Source: Flavobacterium sp. 5 (GTDB lineage: Bacteria > Bacteroidota > Bacteroidia > Flavobacteriales > Flavobacteriaceae). From it: a DNA stretch of 64,000 nucleotides. The notes below the pieces were generated by a model. It was not told where the DNA came from, did no database searches, and saw nothing but the letters and a program-made list of their open reading frames with translations. Made by a program: the position numbers and the translations under genes. The DNA is taken from contig NZ_PHUE01000001.1 of assembly GCF_002813295.1 (NCBI RefSeq), forward strand, positions 3,782,001 through 3,846,000, read 5' to 3'. This document shows, piece by piece, positions 17,114 to 25,850 of this stretch. Each line of letters starts with the position of its first letter. The first letter of the stretch is position 1.

Positions 17114-17953
17114 ATGATTAAATTGTTTTCAGAATCCCTTAAGTCAGAGTTAGAGTCCAAGTTAGAATTGATACCTGTACAAAGGAATGATTCGGTTCTT
17201 TACGCCGAACACGCTATGAAGATTATGATAGAGGGTTTAGAAAAGCTAAAGTCATTTTCCTTAAAATACAAATTCAAAAACAAAGTAGAGGAGATTAGAT
17301 TCTTCCGCGAAATCAAACCACAGTTTGCAAGCAACTTGATTTATTACAATGAAATTTACAATATCGAAACCAATAAACCTTTTGGTTCTAAAAAAGCAAT
17401 ACGAAAATACTATAATAATGAATTAACTAAATTAGTATCTTTTTTTAATGACAATCTGGAGTTTTATAAATACTACCGAACAGGAAATAGGTGTCTTGAT
17501 ATCAAATATTTTGTACGTGGCGAATACGATATCAAAATGACGCTGGACAGCTTTTATTTTCAGGCAGATCAAAAATTCACAACCTCACATGATTACAAAG
17601 TAGCCCAAATTTTGGCCAACGATTTAATAAAAAAATTTTTGGAAGAGAAATTAGAGAGTATGAATAGCAATTATACAGCACTTGCTTCATTAAACAAAAA
17701 ACAAAAGTGGACAGGATCAAAAGTTGAATTAATAGAATTGATTTACGCGCTCCATACCGAAGGAGTAATCAATAATGGCACATCAGGACTCAAAGAAGTC
17801 ACATCCTTTTTCGAATCCGCTTTTGAAATTGATTTGGGACAATTCCATAGAGTCTTTTTAGAAATCCGAAACAGAAAATCAGAAAGAACCAAATTCCTGA
17901 ATACCCTCAAAAATAAACTCATTATCCGAATGGACAATGCAGATGAAAACTAA
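17114..17953 (+). CDS. RteC-family protein
   Basis: 279 residues, close to the usual RteC length. It shows the family pattern: an N-terminal helix pair, the phrase EIRFFREIKPQFASNLIYYNEIYNIE, then FYKYYRTGNRCLDIKYFVRG, a middle HDYKVAQILANDLIKKFLEEKL, and a C-terminal ELIYALHTEGVINNGTSGLKEVTSFFESAFEIDLGQFHRVFLEI winged-helix-like part. In Bacteroides, RteC controls excision genes of the CTnDOT conjugative element; chromosomal homologues in Flavobacteriia are common and uncharacterised. Here no conjugation or recombinase genes lie near, and the gene sits between two AraC-type regulators, so a local regulatory job is likelier. A terminator hairpin follows the stop. Confidence 0.85.
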   Translation: MIKLFSESLKSELESKLELIPVQRNDSVLYAEHAMKIMIEGLEKLKSFSLKYKFKNKVEEIRFFREIKPQFASNLIYYNEIYNIETNKPFGSKKAIRKYYNNELTKLVSFFNDNLEFYKYYRTGNRCLDIKYFVRGEYDIKMTLDSFYFQADQKFTTSHDYKVAQILANDLIKKFLEEKLESMNSNYTALASLNKKQKWTGSKVELIELIYALHTEGVINNGTSGLKEVTSFFESAFEIDLGQFHRVFLEIRNRKSERTKFLNTLKNKLIIRMDNADEN

Positions 17954-17957
17954 AAAA

Positions 17958-17977
17958 GACCGTTCTTATGAACGGTC
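17958..17977 (+). terminator. terminator hairpin after the rteC-like gene
   Basis: Perfect GACCGTTC/GAACGGTC stem with a four-base TTAT loop, preceded by an A run and only five bases after the stop codon. The downstream T run is short, so it may be more effective on the minus strand. Confidence 0.7.
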
Positions 17978-18043
17978 TTCCAGTTGTTTAAACATAATAA
18001 TTAACTATCATTTCTAGATAAATCAAGCCGTTAAAACTGAAGC

Positions 18044-18271
18044 TTAGCCTAATCCAAAAATGTGGCCTATAAAGATCTTCCAATCAGGGTCAATTTCAGC
18101 ATAACTTACACGAATAGGAGCCAGTGAATCGCTTAAATTAATTTCATTTTTATTTTCAAAATAGGAATGCGGTATTCTGGCAGTCATTGAAGAATGCATG
18201 CTATAAGATTCAAAAGAAAATGAAATGATCATGGTTGTCAAAAGGATAGGGTACAAAAATATTTTTTTCAT
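18044..18271 (-). CDS. small secreted protein, unknown
   Basis: 75 residues from ATG at 18271. It begins with a clear signal peptide (KKIFLYPILLTTMIISFSFESYS), leaving a mature peptide of about 50 residues that contains IPHSYFENKNEINLSDSLAPIRVSY-type polar sequence and ends in GHIFGLG. It contains no cysteine. I do not recognise a family. It lies between RteC and the TPR-AraC gene and diverges from the latter across a gap carrying a pair of the same ATTCTRGAAT palindromes as the AraC/RteC gap, so it may be coregulated with that locus. A peptide signal or effector is conceivable, but only size and export support it. Confidence 0.5.
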   Translation of the reverse strand: MKKIFLYPILLTTMIISFSFESYSMHSSMTARIPHSYFENKNEINLSDSLAPIRVSYAEIDPDWKIFIGHIFGLG

Positions 18272-18426
18272 CTTTGTTAATGTTTAATAGTTACTGATTA
18301 CTTTTTTAATCAGTTCGTTTCTCCCGGGGTAATAAGAACAGTAGTGGTTTTGCTCATAACAAAACCGATTGAATTCAAGGCAAAACTAACCTGAAGGTAA
18401 GAACTGCACAACCAGACTATTGTTCG

Positions 18427-18458
18427 ATTCTAGAATTCAAAATGTGTAATTCTGGAAT
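18427..18458. promoter_or_regulatory. second candidate operator pair
   Basis: ATTCTAGAAT (18427-18436) and ATTCTGGAAT (18449-18458), 22 bases apart, lie in the divergent gap between the 75-residue secreted protein and the TPR-AraC regulator. They have the same core and nearly the same spacing as the pair at 16990-17020. The remaining ~340 bases of the gap show no other feature. Confidence 0.5.
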
Positions 18459-18649
18459 TGAACACAATAAGTTTTATAATAAAACAGAGATTTTCAACAA
18501 CTTAAAACTATATCGCCTAATTTTATTTAACGGTGCAGCCCATTGTGTTTTCTGTTTTATTTTAGCTACATTTATTTTTGACAAATAGGGCTTTCATAGC
18601 TTTCATTTTATATTTTCCCATTTTATCTAATTCATCCCTTTTTATAGCA

Positions 18650-20341
18650 ATGCAAAATAATTACATCTTCATATTAGTAATATGGTTTTATTGTTGTGGA
18701 AATGCACAGCAAAAGAATTTTAAATTTCCGGACAGTTTATCTTCTAAAAGCTATAAATACTTTAGCGATAAAATAAGTTACAATGACAGGAATAGTATTC
18801 GGGAACAATTGTATGCACAATCTTGGTTAGCAAAAGCAAAATCGGAAAAGAACTTTAGTCAGATGGCGCAAGCCTATAAAACTTTCATTTATCTATTTGA
18901 TAAAAAATTACGATTAATTTATGCTGACAGTGCAATAACAGCAGCTAAACAGACAGAAGAGATTGAGTTAATTGGTTCGTCATATATGACAAAAGGAATC
19001 GTGCAATATGACCGTAATGAACAAATGAAAGCTTTGGATAATTATATTATTGCTAATCAGTATATTTCCCACACAAATAACCAGTATCTTATTTACAAAG
19101 TAAAATATGGAATAGCACTGACAAAATACTATCTTGGTTATTATAATGAAGCTATAGCGCTATTCAAGGAATGTGTTGTCTATTTCAAAGAAGAAAATGA
19201 ACGCGCTTATCTCAATTCACTTCATTCATTGGGATTATGCTACAATAAAATCGGTAATTACCAATTATCTGGCCAGACAAATCAAATAGGACAAAATGCT
19301 GGTCAGCTGTTTAAAATAACAGAAATGGAACCTTACTTCATCCTATCGGAAGGCATTAATCAATATTGTCTGCACAATTATAATGATGCCGAAAAAAAAT
19401 TAAAAGCAGCTTTGACAGCTATTGAAAAAAATAAAGATTTTACAAACGAAACGATAGCCTATTTTTATATCGGAAAAACGTATTGGGCTCAAAATCAAAA
19501 AGAAAAAGCATTGCCCTATTTCAAAAAAGTAGATGAAGCTTTTCAAAAACAAAATTACATACGCCCAGATTTAATAGAGGCTTATGCATTGATACTGGAT
19601 TATTATGTAAAGAAAAAGGATAAGGAAGCACAATTACACTATACCAGCAAGCTCTTAAAAGTGGATCGTGTAATGAACTCCCATTACAAATATCTTATAA
19701 GAAAAATATTTAAAGAATACGATGCCAAAAAGTTAATTCTGGCCAATCAGGATATCGAAAATGCAGCGGTCCTGATTATATCTATATTGGCTTTGATAAT
19801 TATTATTCTGGTTTACAGACGCCATAAAAACAAAAGATTATTCGATGAATTGATGAACCGGCAGCCAGAAGCGGCAATTCCATTTATAGTAGACGAAAAT
19901 AAAAAAACAGGTGGCAATAGGAGTCCTGAGGAGACAGCTGTACCGGCATCAAGTGGGAATAAAGTAACAGAGCTCGATATAAGTTCCGAAGTTGTGCTGG
20001 GAATTCTGATAAAACTTGAAAAATTCGAAAACTCAAAAAAGTATCTGGAGAAAGAGATGAGTCTAATCAAATTAGCTTCATTATTAAGTACAAATACCAA
20101 ATACGTTTCAAAAATCATTATGAAATACCGCAATAAAGGGACTATAGAATATGTGAGCGATCTAAAAATAGACCACATTGTAGAACTGCTCAAAACCGAA
20201 AAGAAATTCCGCCAGTACACCAATAAAGCATTAGGGGTAGAAGTAGGATTTGGTTCAACACAAAATTTCACAAGAGCCTTCAATAACCGCACAGGTATTT
20301 CGCCAAGCTACTTCATAAAAGAATTAAACAAATCAATATAG
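18650..20341 (+). CDS. TPR sensor with membrane helix and AraC-type DNA-binding domain
   Basis: 563 residues from ATG at 18650 (the frame could begin at a TTG at 18578). There is a signal/anchor sequence (YIFILVIWFYCCGNA), then ~340 residues of TPR-like helical repeats (for example YYNEAIALFKECVVYF, NYNDAEKKLKAALTAI, QKEKALPYFKKVDEAF). A membrane segment lies around 372-392 (VLIISILALIIIILVY), followed by a polar linker and a C-terminal AraC-type helix-turn-helix (SLIKLASLLSTNTKYVSKII ... ALGVEVGFGSTQNFTRAFNNRTGISP). This exported-TPR/cytoplasmic-HTH architecture is common in Bacteroidota and is thought to sense periplasmic signals. The divergent gap upstream holds a pair of palindromes that may be its own binding site. 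Confidence 0.85.
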   Translation: MQNNYIFILVIWFYCCGNAQQKNFKFPDSLSSKSYKYFSDKISYNDRNSIREQLYAQSWLAKAKSEKNFSQMAQAYKTFIYLFDKKLRLIYADSAITAAKQTEEIELIGSSYMTKGIVQYDRNEQMKALDNYIIANQYISHTNNQYLIYKVKYGIALTKYYLGYYNEAIALFKECVVYFKEENERAYLNSLHSLGLCYNKIGNYQLSGQTNQIGQNAGQLFKITEMEPYFILSEGINQYCLHNYNDAEKKLKAALTAIEKNKDFTNETIAYFYIGKTYWAQNQKEKALPYFKKVDEAFQKQNYIRPDLIEAYALILDYYVKKKDKEAQLHYTSKLLKVDRVMNSHYKYLIRKIFKEYDAKKLILANQDIENAAVLIISILALIIIILVYRRHKNKRLFDELMNRQPEAAIPFIVDENKKTGGNRSPEETAVPASSGNKVTELDISSEVVLGILIKLEKFENSKKYLEKEMSLIKLASLLSTNTKYVSKIIMKYRNKGTIEYVSDLKIDHIVELLKTEKKFRQYTNKALGVEVGFGSTQNFTRAFNNRTGISPSYFIKELNKSI

Positions 20342-20482
20342 TTTCCTGCTTACTCTTTTGTTTTGATTATAACTGTAATTAACATATCACTCTAATGCTC
20401 GTTTGCAGCTGGTAACTGCTTAGTTCATTAAGTTAGGATAATTTAAGTAATACTTGCCAGACCCAGTTCTTTTTACCAAAAA

Positions 20483-21150
20483 TTATCTTGGATTAACTTC
20501 GTCCTACTATTTTTAGTCATAAAATAACGGGAGATTTTTTAGCGTTGGCAGGCGGGAGTGATCCGAGAGTCGAGGAGGAACAACGAACGGCTGGATCGCG
20601 ATAGGAAAACCGGCACGAAGTGAGGTTCATCGAACACCAATCAAAATAAAAGCCAAGTGAGCTAAAAAAGTAAAAATTAATTTTCCCCCCTCTGTTGTTC
20701 CTTTACAATAAACACCACCTGACTTTCACAAATTAATTTGCGCTAATTTGTGTTAATTTGTGGTAAAAAAAAGCACTATAACTTTCATTTACACCAGATA
20801 ATTTTAAGTAGTACTTACCAGACCCTGTTCTTTTTAATTGAAATCTTCTCAGTTGGCTGTCGCTTGTGTCCTCCTTCGTCATAATAGCAAAAAGGGTAAT
20901 TGACATATGCAAATCAAGTAAGTTTGTCATTCCGACGAAGGAGGAATCTCATCAAGTAGCTCGACAATCTTAGTAAAGCAATCCTTAAAAAAAACTATTA
21001 ATTTTCAGGCAGTGAAATCGAAGATTCATGAATACAAAAAAAACAATAGTAACCCATGAATATTTTTTTGTTACTTTTTTATCAAGGCAAATCGAAAACA
21101 CATCGAGCACCACTTAAAATAAAAATCCAGCGGACTAAAAAAACAAAATA
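20483..21150. repeat. modular repeat array 2 (B-A-C)
   Basis: One copy each of the three modules seen in array 1, in the same order and orientation: B about 20483-20640, A about 20640-21008, C about 21009-21150. The region from the TPR-AraC stop (20341) to 20483 and from 21150 to 21325 contains no gene that I can see; the latter should hold the promoter of the 67-residue protein. Confidence 0.85.
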
Positions 21151-21325
21151 TTCATTCACAACTTGTGAACCCCTTGTGATATAAAAACCATCAAAACCTA
21201 CAATTTTGTTCATGACAATTTAAAGCACAAATTTTAAATTGTACATACAGGAATAGAAGTTAACCATCAATTATTAAGATAGGCTAATTGCAAATTCAAA
21301 GTAAAAACAATTTGTAGTATCAAAT

Positions 21326-21529
21326 ATGAAAATAGAACAAAAAAGAGTTTGCATTTATCCGAAAGACATTCAAAGAATTACTGGCAAAAGTTATAAGTAT
21401 TCAAGATTACTTCTAATAGACATTCGAAAAAAACTAAACAAAGAGGAACATCAATTCATTAGTATTGAAGAATTTTGTTCATATACAGGACTAAAATTAG
21501 AGCAGGTACAACTATTAATCATCGGATAA
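21326..21529 (+). CDS. small conserved-looking basic protein, unknown
   Basis: 67 residues: an N-terminal VCIYPKDIQRITGKSY, a helix KYSRLLLIDIRKKLNKEEHQF, then ISIEEFCSYTGLKLEQVQLLI. The two helix-turn-helix-like segments and the phrase 'YPKDIQRITGKS' resemble small proteins I associate with many Flavobacterium genomes, where they are annotated as hypothetical; no function is known to me. The composition is that of a small DNA- or RNA-binding protein. It stands alone between repeat array 2 and a repeat-rich gap, with no partner gene on the same strand. Confidence 0.65.
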   Translation: MKIEQKRVCIYPKDIQRITGKSYKYSRLLLIDIRKKLNKEEHQFISIEEFCSYTGLKLEQVQLLIIG

Positions 21530-21534
21530 CTTTA

Positions 21535-21880
21535 ATAATTTCCCTCCTGCGGTAGGGCGCATAATAGTATTAAGTTAGGCTTTACTATTTCTCTCAAAGA
21601 GGCAAAATTCAGAATTGATTTCTTTGCGTCTCAGCGCCTTTGCGAGAACTAAATATAGGTATTCATCATTCAAAATTTAAAATCAACCATTCATAACTCG
21701 TCGTCTAATCAGTAAAAATTTGTGATAATTTGTGCAATTTGCGGTAAAAAAATCTAAGCAGAAACAAACATCTAAATAATGACCTTCTGTCATTGCGGGG
21801 AGCGAAGCCCCCCTGAGTAAAGTGAACCGAACATTACCTAATGTATGCATTCTTTTCCTCTTTCCTCCAAAAAATAAAAA
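21535..21880. other. gene-free repeat-rich gap
   Basis: 346 bases with fragments of dispersed flavobacterial repeats: CTTTGCGTCTCAGCGCCTTT near 21622, TTTGTGCAATTTGCGGTAAA near 21730 (a diverged piece of module A), and GTCATTGCGGGGAGCGAAGC near 21790. No gene or terminator of good quality was found. Confidence 0.6.
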
Positions 21881-21925
21881 AAAAGCCCAATTCCGAAGAA
21901 CTGAGCTTATAAAATAAAACCACTT

Positions 21926-22102
21926 TTATTTTTCCTTATTCCGAATCAGCTTTTTAAGCAGTATCGAAATACTAAAACTGACAATCGCTCCCAAAGCAGC
22001 CAGAACAATTGTTTTCAAAACATCTTCTGAGTGCAGATTGGGCAGCACACTCAAAAAAGTACCGCTGGCAGTACCAACTAGCGGACTGTTATTACTCTGC
22101 AT
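21926..22102 (-). CDS. tiny membrane protein of the four-gene cassette
   Basis: 58 residues from ATG at 22102. A polar N-terminus (QSNNSPLVGTASGTF) leads to one amphipathic stretch and one strong membrane helix (TIVLAALGAIVSFSISILL), ending in a basic tail (KKLIRNKEK). Its start overlaps the end of the 74-residue gene by 11 bases, indicating translational coupling. Size and topology recall small phage holins, but I have no family match. It is the last gene of a unit that runs 23625 to 21926. Confidence 0.6.
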   Translation of the reverse strand: MQSNNSPLVGTASGTFLSVLPNLHSEDVLKTIVLAALGAIVSFSISILLKKLIRNKEK

Positions 22103-22316
22103 CTGGATACGAATTAGTATCAGTTGTCAATTGACTCACAGCAGAGAGCACGCCACCGGCAACAGCCAGATAACCCCCTATGGTAACCACTGCCACAGGC
22201 AGCCCAATCGGAGCAGTAACCAAACAGCCGCCAACAGCCGCTGCGGCAAGTCCGATATTTCGAAGAATTTTAAAAAACTTTGGAGTACGAGCCGCAGCTC
22301 TTTTTAAAATAGACAT
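22092..22316 (-). CDS. small Gly/Ala-rich membrane protein of the four-gene cassette
   Basis: 74 residues. A basic N-terminus (ILKRAAARTPKFFKILRN) precedes a long Gly/Ala/Val-rich hydrophobic region (IGLAAAAVGGCLVTAPIGLP, VAVVTIGGYLAVAGGVLSAV) that would form one or two membrane helices, and a short acidic tail. It overlaps the next gene by 11 bases and lies 147 bases after the DUF5675 gene. The pattern could suit a holin-like or membrane-inserting peptide; no family is recognised. Function in the cassette is inferred only from position. Confidence 0.6.
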   Translation of the reverse strand: MSILKRAAARTPKFFKILRNIGLAAAAVGGCLVTAPIGLPVAVVTIGGYLAVAGGVLSAVSQLTTDTNSYPDAE

Positions 22317-22463
22317 AAATACATTTTTTTAAATTAAAATTTCACAAAGCCAGCAGCAGTTATAGTGAGAATGTCCACCAAAAGATTCACTGCTAATAAC
22401 AATTACAAATCACTCATTACTCATTACACATTGCCCATCACCCATAGCTCACCGCCCATAGCC

Positions 22464-22868
22464 CTATTCAGCATAAGACTGAACAAGCAGCAGCACACTC
22501 TCTTTCGCATCAAGTTGAGAAAAAACCAATTTCTTAAGCTTTGCAAAGGCAAGTCTGGATTGGAGTCCGCGTCCTTGACCAGAAAGTTGAGTTACTGGAG
22601 CAATACAGCCGTTGAGCTCAGTTAAAGCATGATTCGCAGGATGAAACAGAATTAGATTTCTCTGAGGCACATCTAGTATTTCTAAATGCCATCTAAATTT
22701 TCTGCTGTATCGCTTTTGAATAAAATATTCCCCTTCTGGAATACAGGAAACTTGACTAATATTGTCCTTCCATGGCAATTCAATTGTATTACAGATTATT
22801 TTGCCATCATAGACAAGTTTTCCATTAGTTCCTTCAGGGAAATAAGTTCTCGTCAATACCAAAACCAT
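22464..22868 (-). CDS. DUF5675-family protein
   Basis: 134 residues. It starts MVLVLTRTYFPEGTNG and continues with the family's recognisable core: CNTIELPWKDN, SCIPEGEYFI, a HLEILDVPQRNLILFHPAN segment and NGCIAPVTQL. DUF5675 is found in phages and prophage-like loci and is thought to resemble an L,D-transpeptidase or lysozyme-type fold; no catalytic assignment is known to me. Conserved Cys and His residues in the ELPW, CIPEG and LFHPAN segments would be candidates. One base separates its start from the stop of the 251-residue gene upstream. It should be read as the enzymatic member of the cassette, with moderate confidence. Confidence 0.75.
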   Translation of the reverse strand: MVLVLTRTYFPEGTNGKLVYDGKIICNTIELPWKDNISQVSCIPEGEYFIQKRYSRKFRWHLEILDVPQRNLILFHPANHALTELNGCIAPVTQLSGQGRGLQSRLAFAKLKKLVFSQLDAKESVLLLVQSYAE

Positions 22869-22869
22869 C

Positions 22870-23625
22870 CTATAAACCGCTTACAGCAGCCAAGGCCAAT
22901 GGGTTATAAGTACCATTTTTTAAGGAGTACATTTTTCCATTTACCTCTTGATAAAACTCCATTCCCAGAGCCAAAAATAAAGGCTTAACACTATTGGCTG
23001 TCACCATATTGCTTAGATTAATAGCTAATGTTGGCTGTGCATTCCATGCTAGAGGAAGGGTTTCCGAATGAGATTCGACAAAGGTTTCGGCTTCAAAATC
23101 AATTTCAGTACCTGCCGAAATAATTTTAAAATGCGTGGTTCCAGCAGGCGCTGCAATCATATTTGTGGGTATGAAGGAAGCAAATACAGCTGAGATTTCA
23201 CCGCTCACACGGTCAATAGTTGGGGTGTAGGTTGCAAACAGACTGGAACTCAATGTTCCATTAACATTAAATTCGAAGCCATTTAATAGTTCAGCTTCTC
23301 CATCAATAACATTTCGCATACCGCGTTCGCTGGTACTGTCGGCTTGAAGTACTTTGATCATCGATTGTGTCAGCCGGCTGACCATCCTGCTGTCCGATGA
23401 ATTCAAAAGCAGTGATCGTATTGAAGTTCTCAAAACTTTGCCTGCCTTACCAGCTCTCCCAAATTCAGCACCATTTTCACGGGTGCGCTGAAAGGCAGGA
23501 TCATTGGCAATTCGTTTGGCGTCGATGCCTCCTTTTTCGCGGGCCATATGGCCATCTTTGGTTTTGTAGAAAGTAATATCCCCGATAGTGCCTTTCAGTT
23601 TAATAATCCCTTTTTGCTGAGCCAT
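22870..23625 (-). CDS. 251-residue cassette protein, unknown
   Basis: Begun at ATG 23625 (MAQQKGIIKLKGTIGDITFY); an upstream in-frame start at 23676 adds 17 unlikely residues. The N-terminal ~95 residues are basic and rich in Arg/Gly/Ala (DGHMAREKGG, RTRENGAEFGRAGKAGKVLR), like a nucleic-acid-binding or virion-type arm. The C-terminal ~130 residues are beta-rich (FATYTPTIDRVSGEISAVFA, PLAWNAQPTLAINLSNMVTA), a sandwich-like domain. I associate this protein with uncharacterised flavobacterial genes next to DUF5675. No signal peptide is visible. It leads the operon (downstream gene one base away), so the cassette is transcribed from upstream of 23625. Confidence 0.65.
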   Translation of the reverse strand: MAQQKGIIKLKGTIGDITFYKTKDGHMAREKGGIDAKRIANDPAFQRTRENGAEFGRAGKAGKVLRTSIRSLLLNSSDSRMVSRLTQSMIKVLQADSTSERGMRNVIDGEAELLNGFEFNVNGTLSSSLFATYTPTIDRVSGEISAVFASFIPTNMIAAPAGTTHFKIISAGTEIDFEAETFVESHSETLPLAWNAQPTLAINLSNMVTANSVKPLFLALGMEFYQEVNGKMYSLKNGTYNPLALAAVSGL

Positions 23626-23985
23626 AATTTTAAAAGTATAATGTTGATGTTTAAAATGTTCGGTACATTTTTTCAAACCTTATAAATCAGTTTTGATGCA
23701 TCTAAAAGCGGATCTATGGTACAAAGCTCTAACTATTGTGTTTAGTATCAAAGTAGTAGGGTTCACCAATAACCATTAAAGATGATAATGACCTTTAAGG
23801 CCTATTTTGCCCATACTAAATCACAAAATTTAGTGCCTCTTATACAAACAAACAATCTATTATAACCAATAAATTTTGGTAGAGATTATTTATTTAATAG
23901 CCTTGTATAGTCATTTAGAATTCACTTTGAGACTCGTTATAATTGTTTTAAAAACAGTCACACCCATAGAACAACCAAAACCTTC
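23626..23985. other. 360-base gap upstream of the four-gene cassette
   Basis: AT-rich, should contain the cassette promoter on the minus strand. I see no clear TAnnTTTG box, terminator or gene here. Confidence 0.4.
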
Positions 23986-23989
23986 TACT

Positions 23990-25620
23990 TTAAATTCGCC
24001 CTACTATTTGTAGTCATATAATCACGGGAGAATTTTGGCGTTGGCAGGCGGGAGTGATCCAAGACTCGAAGAGGAACGACGTGCAGCTGGATCGCGATAG
24101 GAAAACCGACACGAAGTGAGGTTCATCGAACACCAGTCAAAATAAAAGTCAAGTGAGCTAATAAAGTAAAAATTAATTTGCACTAATTTGTGTAATTTGT
24201 GGTAAAAAAACACACAATAACTTTTTGCTTCACCATTCACACCAGATAATTTTAAGTAGTACTTGCTACGCCCTGTCCTTTTTAACTGAAATCTTCGCAG
24301 TTGGCTATCGCTTGTGTCCTCCTTCGTCGGAATAGCAAAAAGGGTAATTAAGATATGCAAGATTACGTAAGTTTGTCATTCCTGACGAAGGAGGAATCTC
24401 ATCAAGTAGCTCGACAATCTTAATAAAACGATCCTTTAAAAAAACTATTAATTTTCAAGCTGTGAAATCGAAGATTCATCGAACACCAATGACAATAAAA
24501 GTCAAGTGAGCTAAAAAAGTAAAAATTAATTTAACCCCCTGCTGTTTCTTTGCAATACCCCCTTTACTTTCACAAATTAATTTGCGCTAATTTGCGCTAA
24601 TTTGTGTAATTTGTGGTAAAAAAGCACAATAACTTTTTGCTTCACCATTTACACCAGATAATTTTAAGTAGTACTTGCTACACCCTGTTCTTTTTAACTG
24701 AAATCTTCGCAGTTGGCTATCGCTTGTGTCCTCCTTCGTCGGAATAGCAAAAAGGGTAATTAAGATATGCAACATTACGTAAGTTTGTCATTCCGACGAA
24801 GGAGGAATCTCATCAAGTAGCTCGACAATCTTAATAAAACAATCCTTTAAAAAAAACTATTAATTTTCAAGCTGTGAAATCAAAGATTTATCGAACACCA
24901 CTAACAATAAAAGCCAAGTGAGCTAAAAAAGTAAAAATTAATTTAACCCCTCTGCTGTTTCTTTACAATACCACCTTTATTTTCACAAATTAATTTGCGC
25001 TAATTTGTGTAATTTGTGGTAAAAAAGCATAATAACTTTTTGCTTCACCATTTACACCAGATAATTTTAAGTAGTACTTGCTACGCCCTGTCCTTTTTAA
25101 CTGAAATCTTCGCAGTTGGCTATCGCTTGTGTCCTCCTTCGTCGGAATAGCAAAAAGGGTAATTAAGATATGCAACATTACGTAAGTTTGTCATTCCGAC
25201 GAAGGAGGAATCTCATCAAGTAGCTCGACAATCTTAATAAAACAATCCTTTAAAAAAAACTATTAATTTTCAAGCTGTGAAATCGAAGATTCATCGAACA
25301 CCAATAACAATAAAAGTATAAGTGAGATAAAATTTGTACGATGATTTTTTGATTAAAAATCGTGAGGTAGTGAAATCAAAGATTCATGAATACCAAAAAA
25401 ACAATATAAACCCATGAATATTTTTTTGTTACTTTTTTTATCAAGACAAATCGAAGATTCAGCGAACACCAATTAAAATAAAAGTCAGTGAGCTAAAAAA
25501 GTAAAAGGTCAAATATAAACCCAGAAATGAATTTTGTTACTTTTTTTATCAAGGAAAATCGAAGATTCAGCTAACATCAATTAAAATTAAAGTCAAGTGA
25601 GCTAAAAAACTAAAAGCAGA
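23990..25620. repeat. modular repeat array 3 (B-A-A-A-C-C)
   Basis: The longest of the three arrays: B about 23990-24130; three A units of ~403 bases beginning near 24150, 24570 and 24975; C about 25320-25505 and a shorter C about 25505-25620. A units two and three are nearly identical. Within each A, TCCTCCTTCGTCGGAAT and its complement form a 17-base stem around ~44 bases (for example 24729-24745 with 24790-24806). Short frames of 62 codons recur in the A units but are side effects of repetition. Confidence 0.85.
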
Positions 25621-25819
25621 TTCAATTATTTCAGGACGGGACATGGTGTATATCAAAGCCTACTCAAAGGCATGGATAGTGCATGAAGAGTGCATGAAAA
25701 GCATATGGATGAATTATATAAAAAAAGACCCCAAAAAAGGTATATTAAACGAGTTACTAAGTAGAATACTTTTGTTGGTAATTCATTTTTATTTTGAAAC
25801 GGAAAATAGCGGCATAAAA

Positions 25820-25847
25820 AAAACTCCTTAATTTCTTAAGGAGTTTT
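25820..25847 (-). terminator. tmRNA terminator
   Basis: Perfect 12-base stem AAAACTCCTTAA/TTAAGGAGTTTT with a TTTC loop. On the minus strand it follows the tmRNA 3' end by a few bases and runs into a T stretch. Confidence 0.9.
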
Positions 25848-25850
25848 TTT

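Noticed and set aside
24022..25178. Recurring 62-112-codon open frames in repeat arrays (also near 14790 and 20733) as a gene family
   Set aside because: The frames follow the repeat unit rather than a gene: one copy near 15195 is frameshifted, starts vary, and no promoter or conserved codon usage is seen.
25643..25831. 62-codon frame on the plus strand
   Set aside because: Ends inside the tmRNA terminator and has no conserved-looking content.
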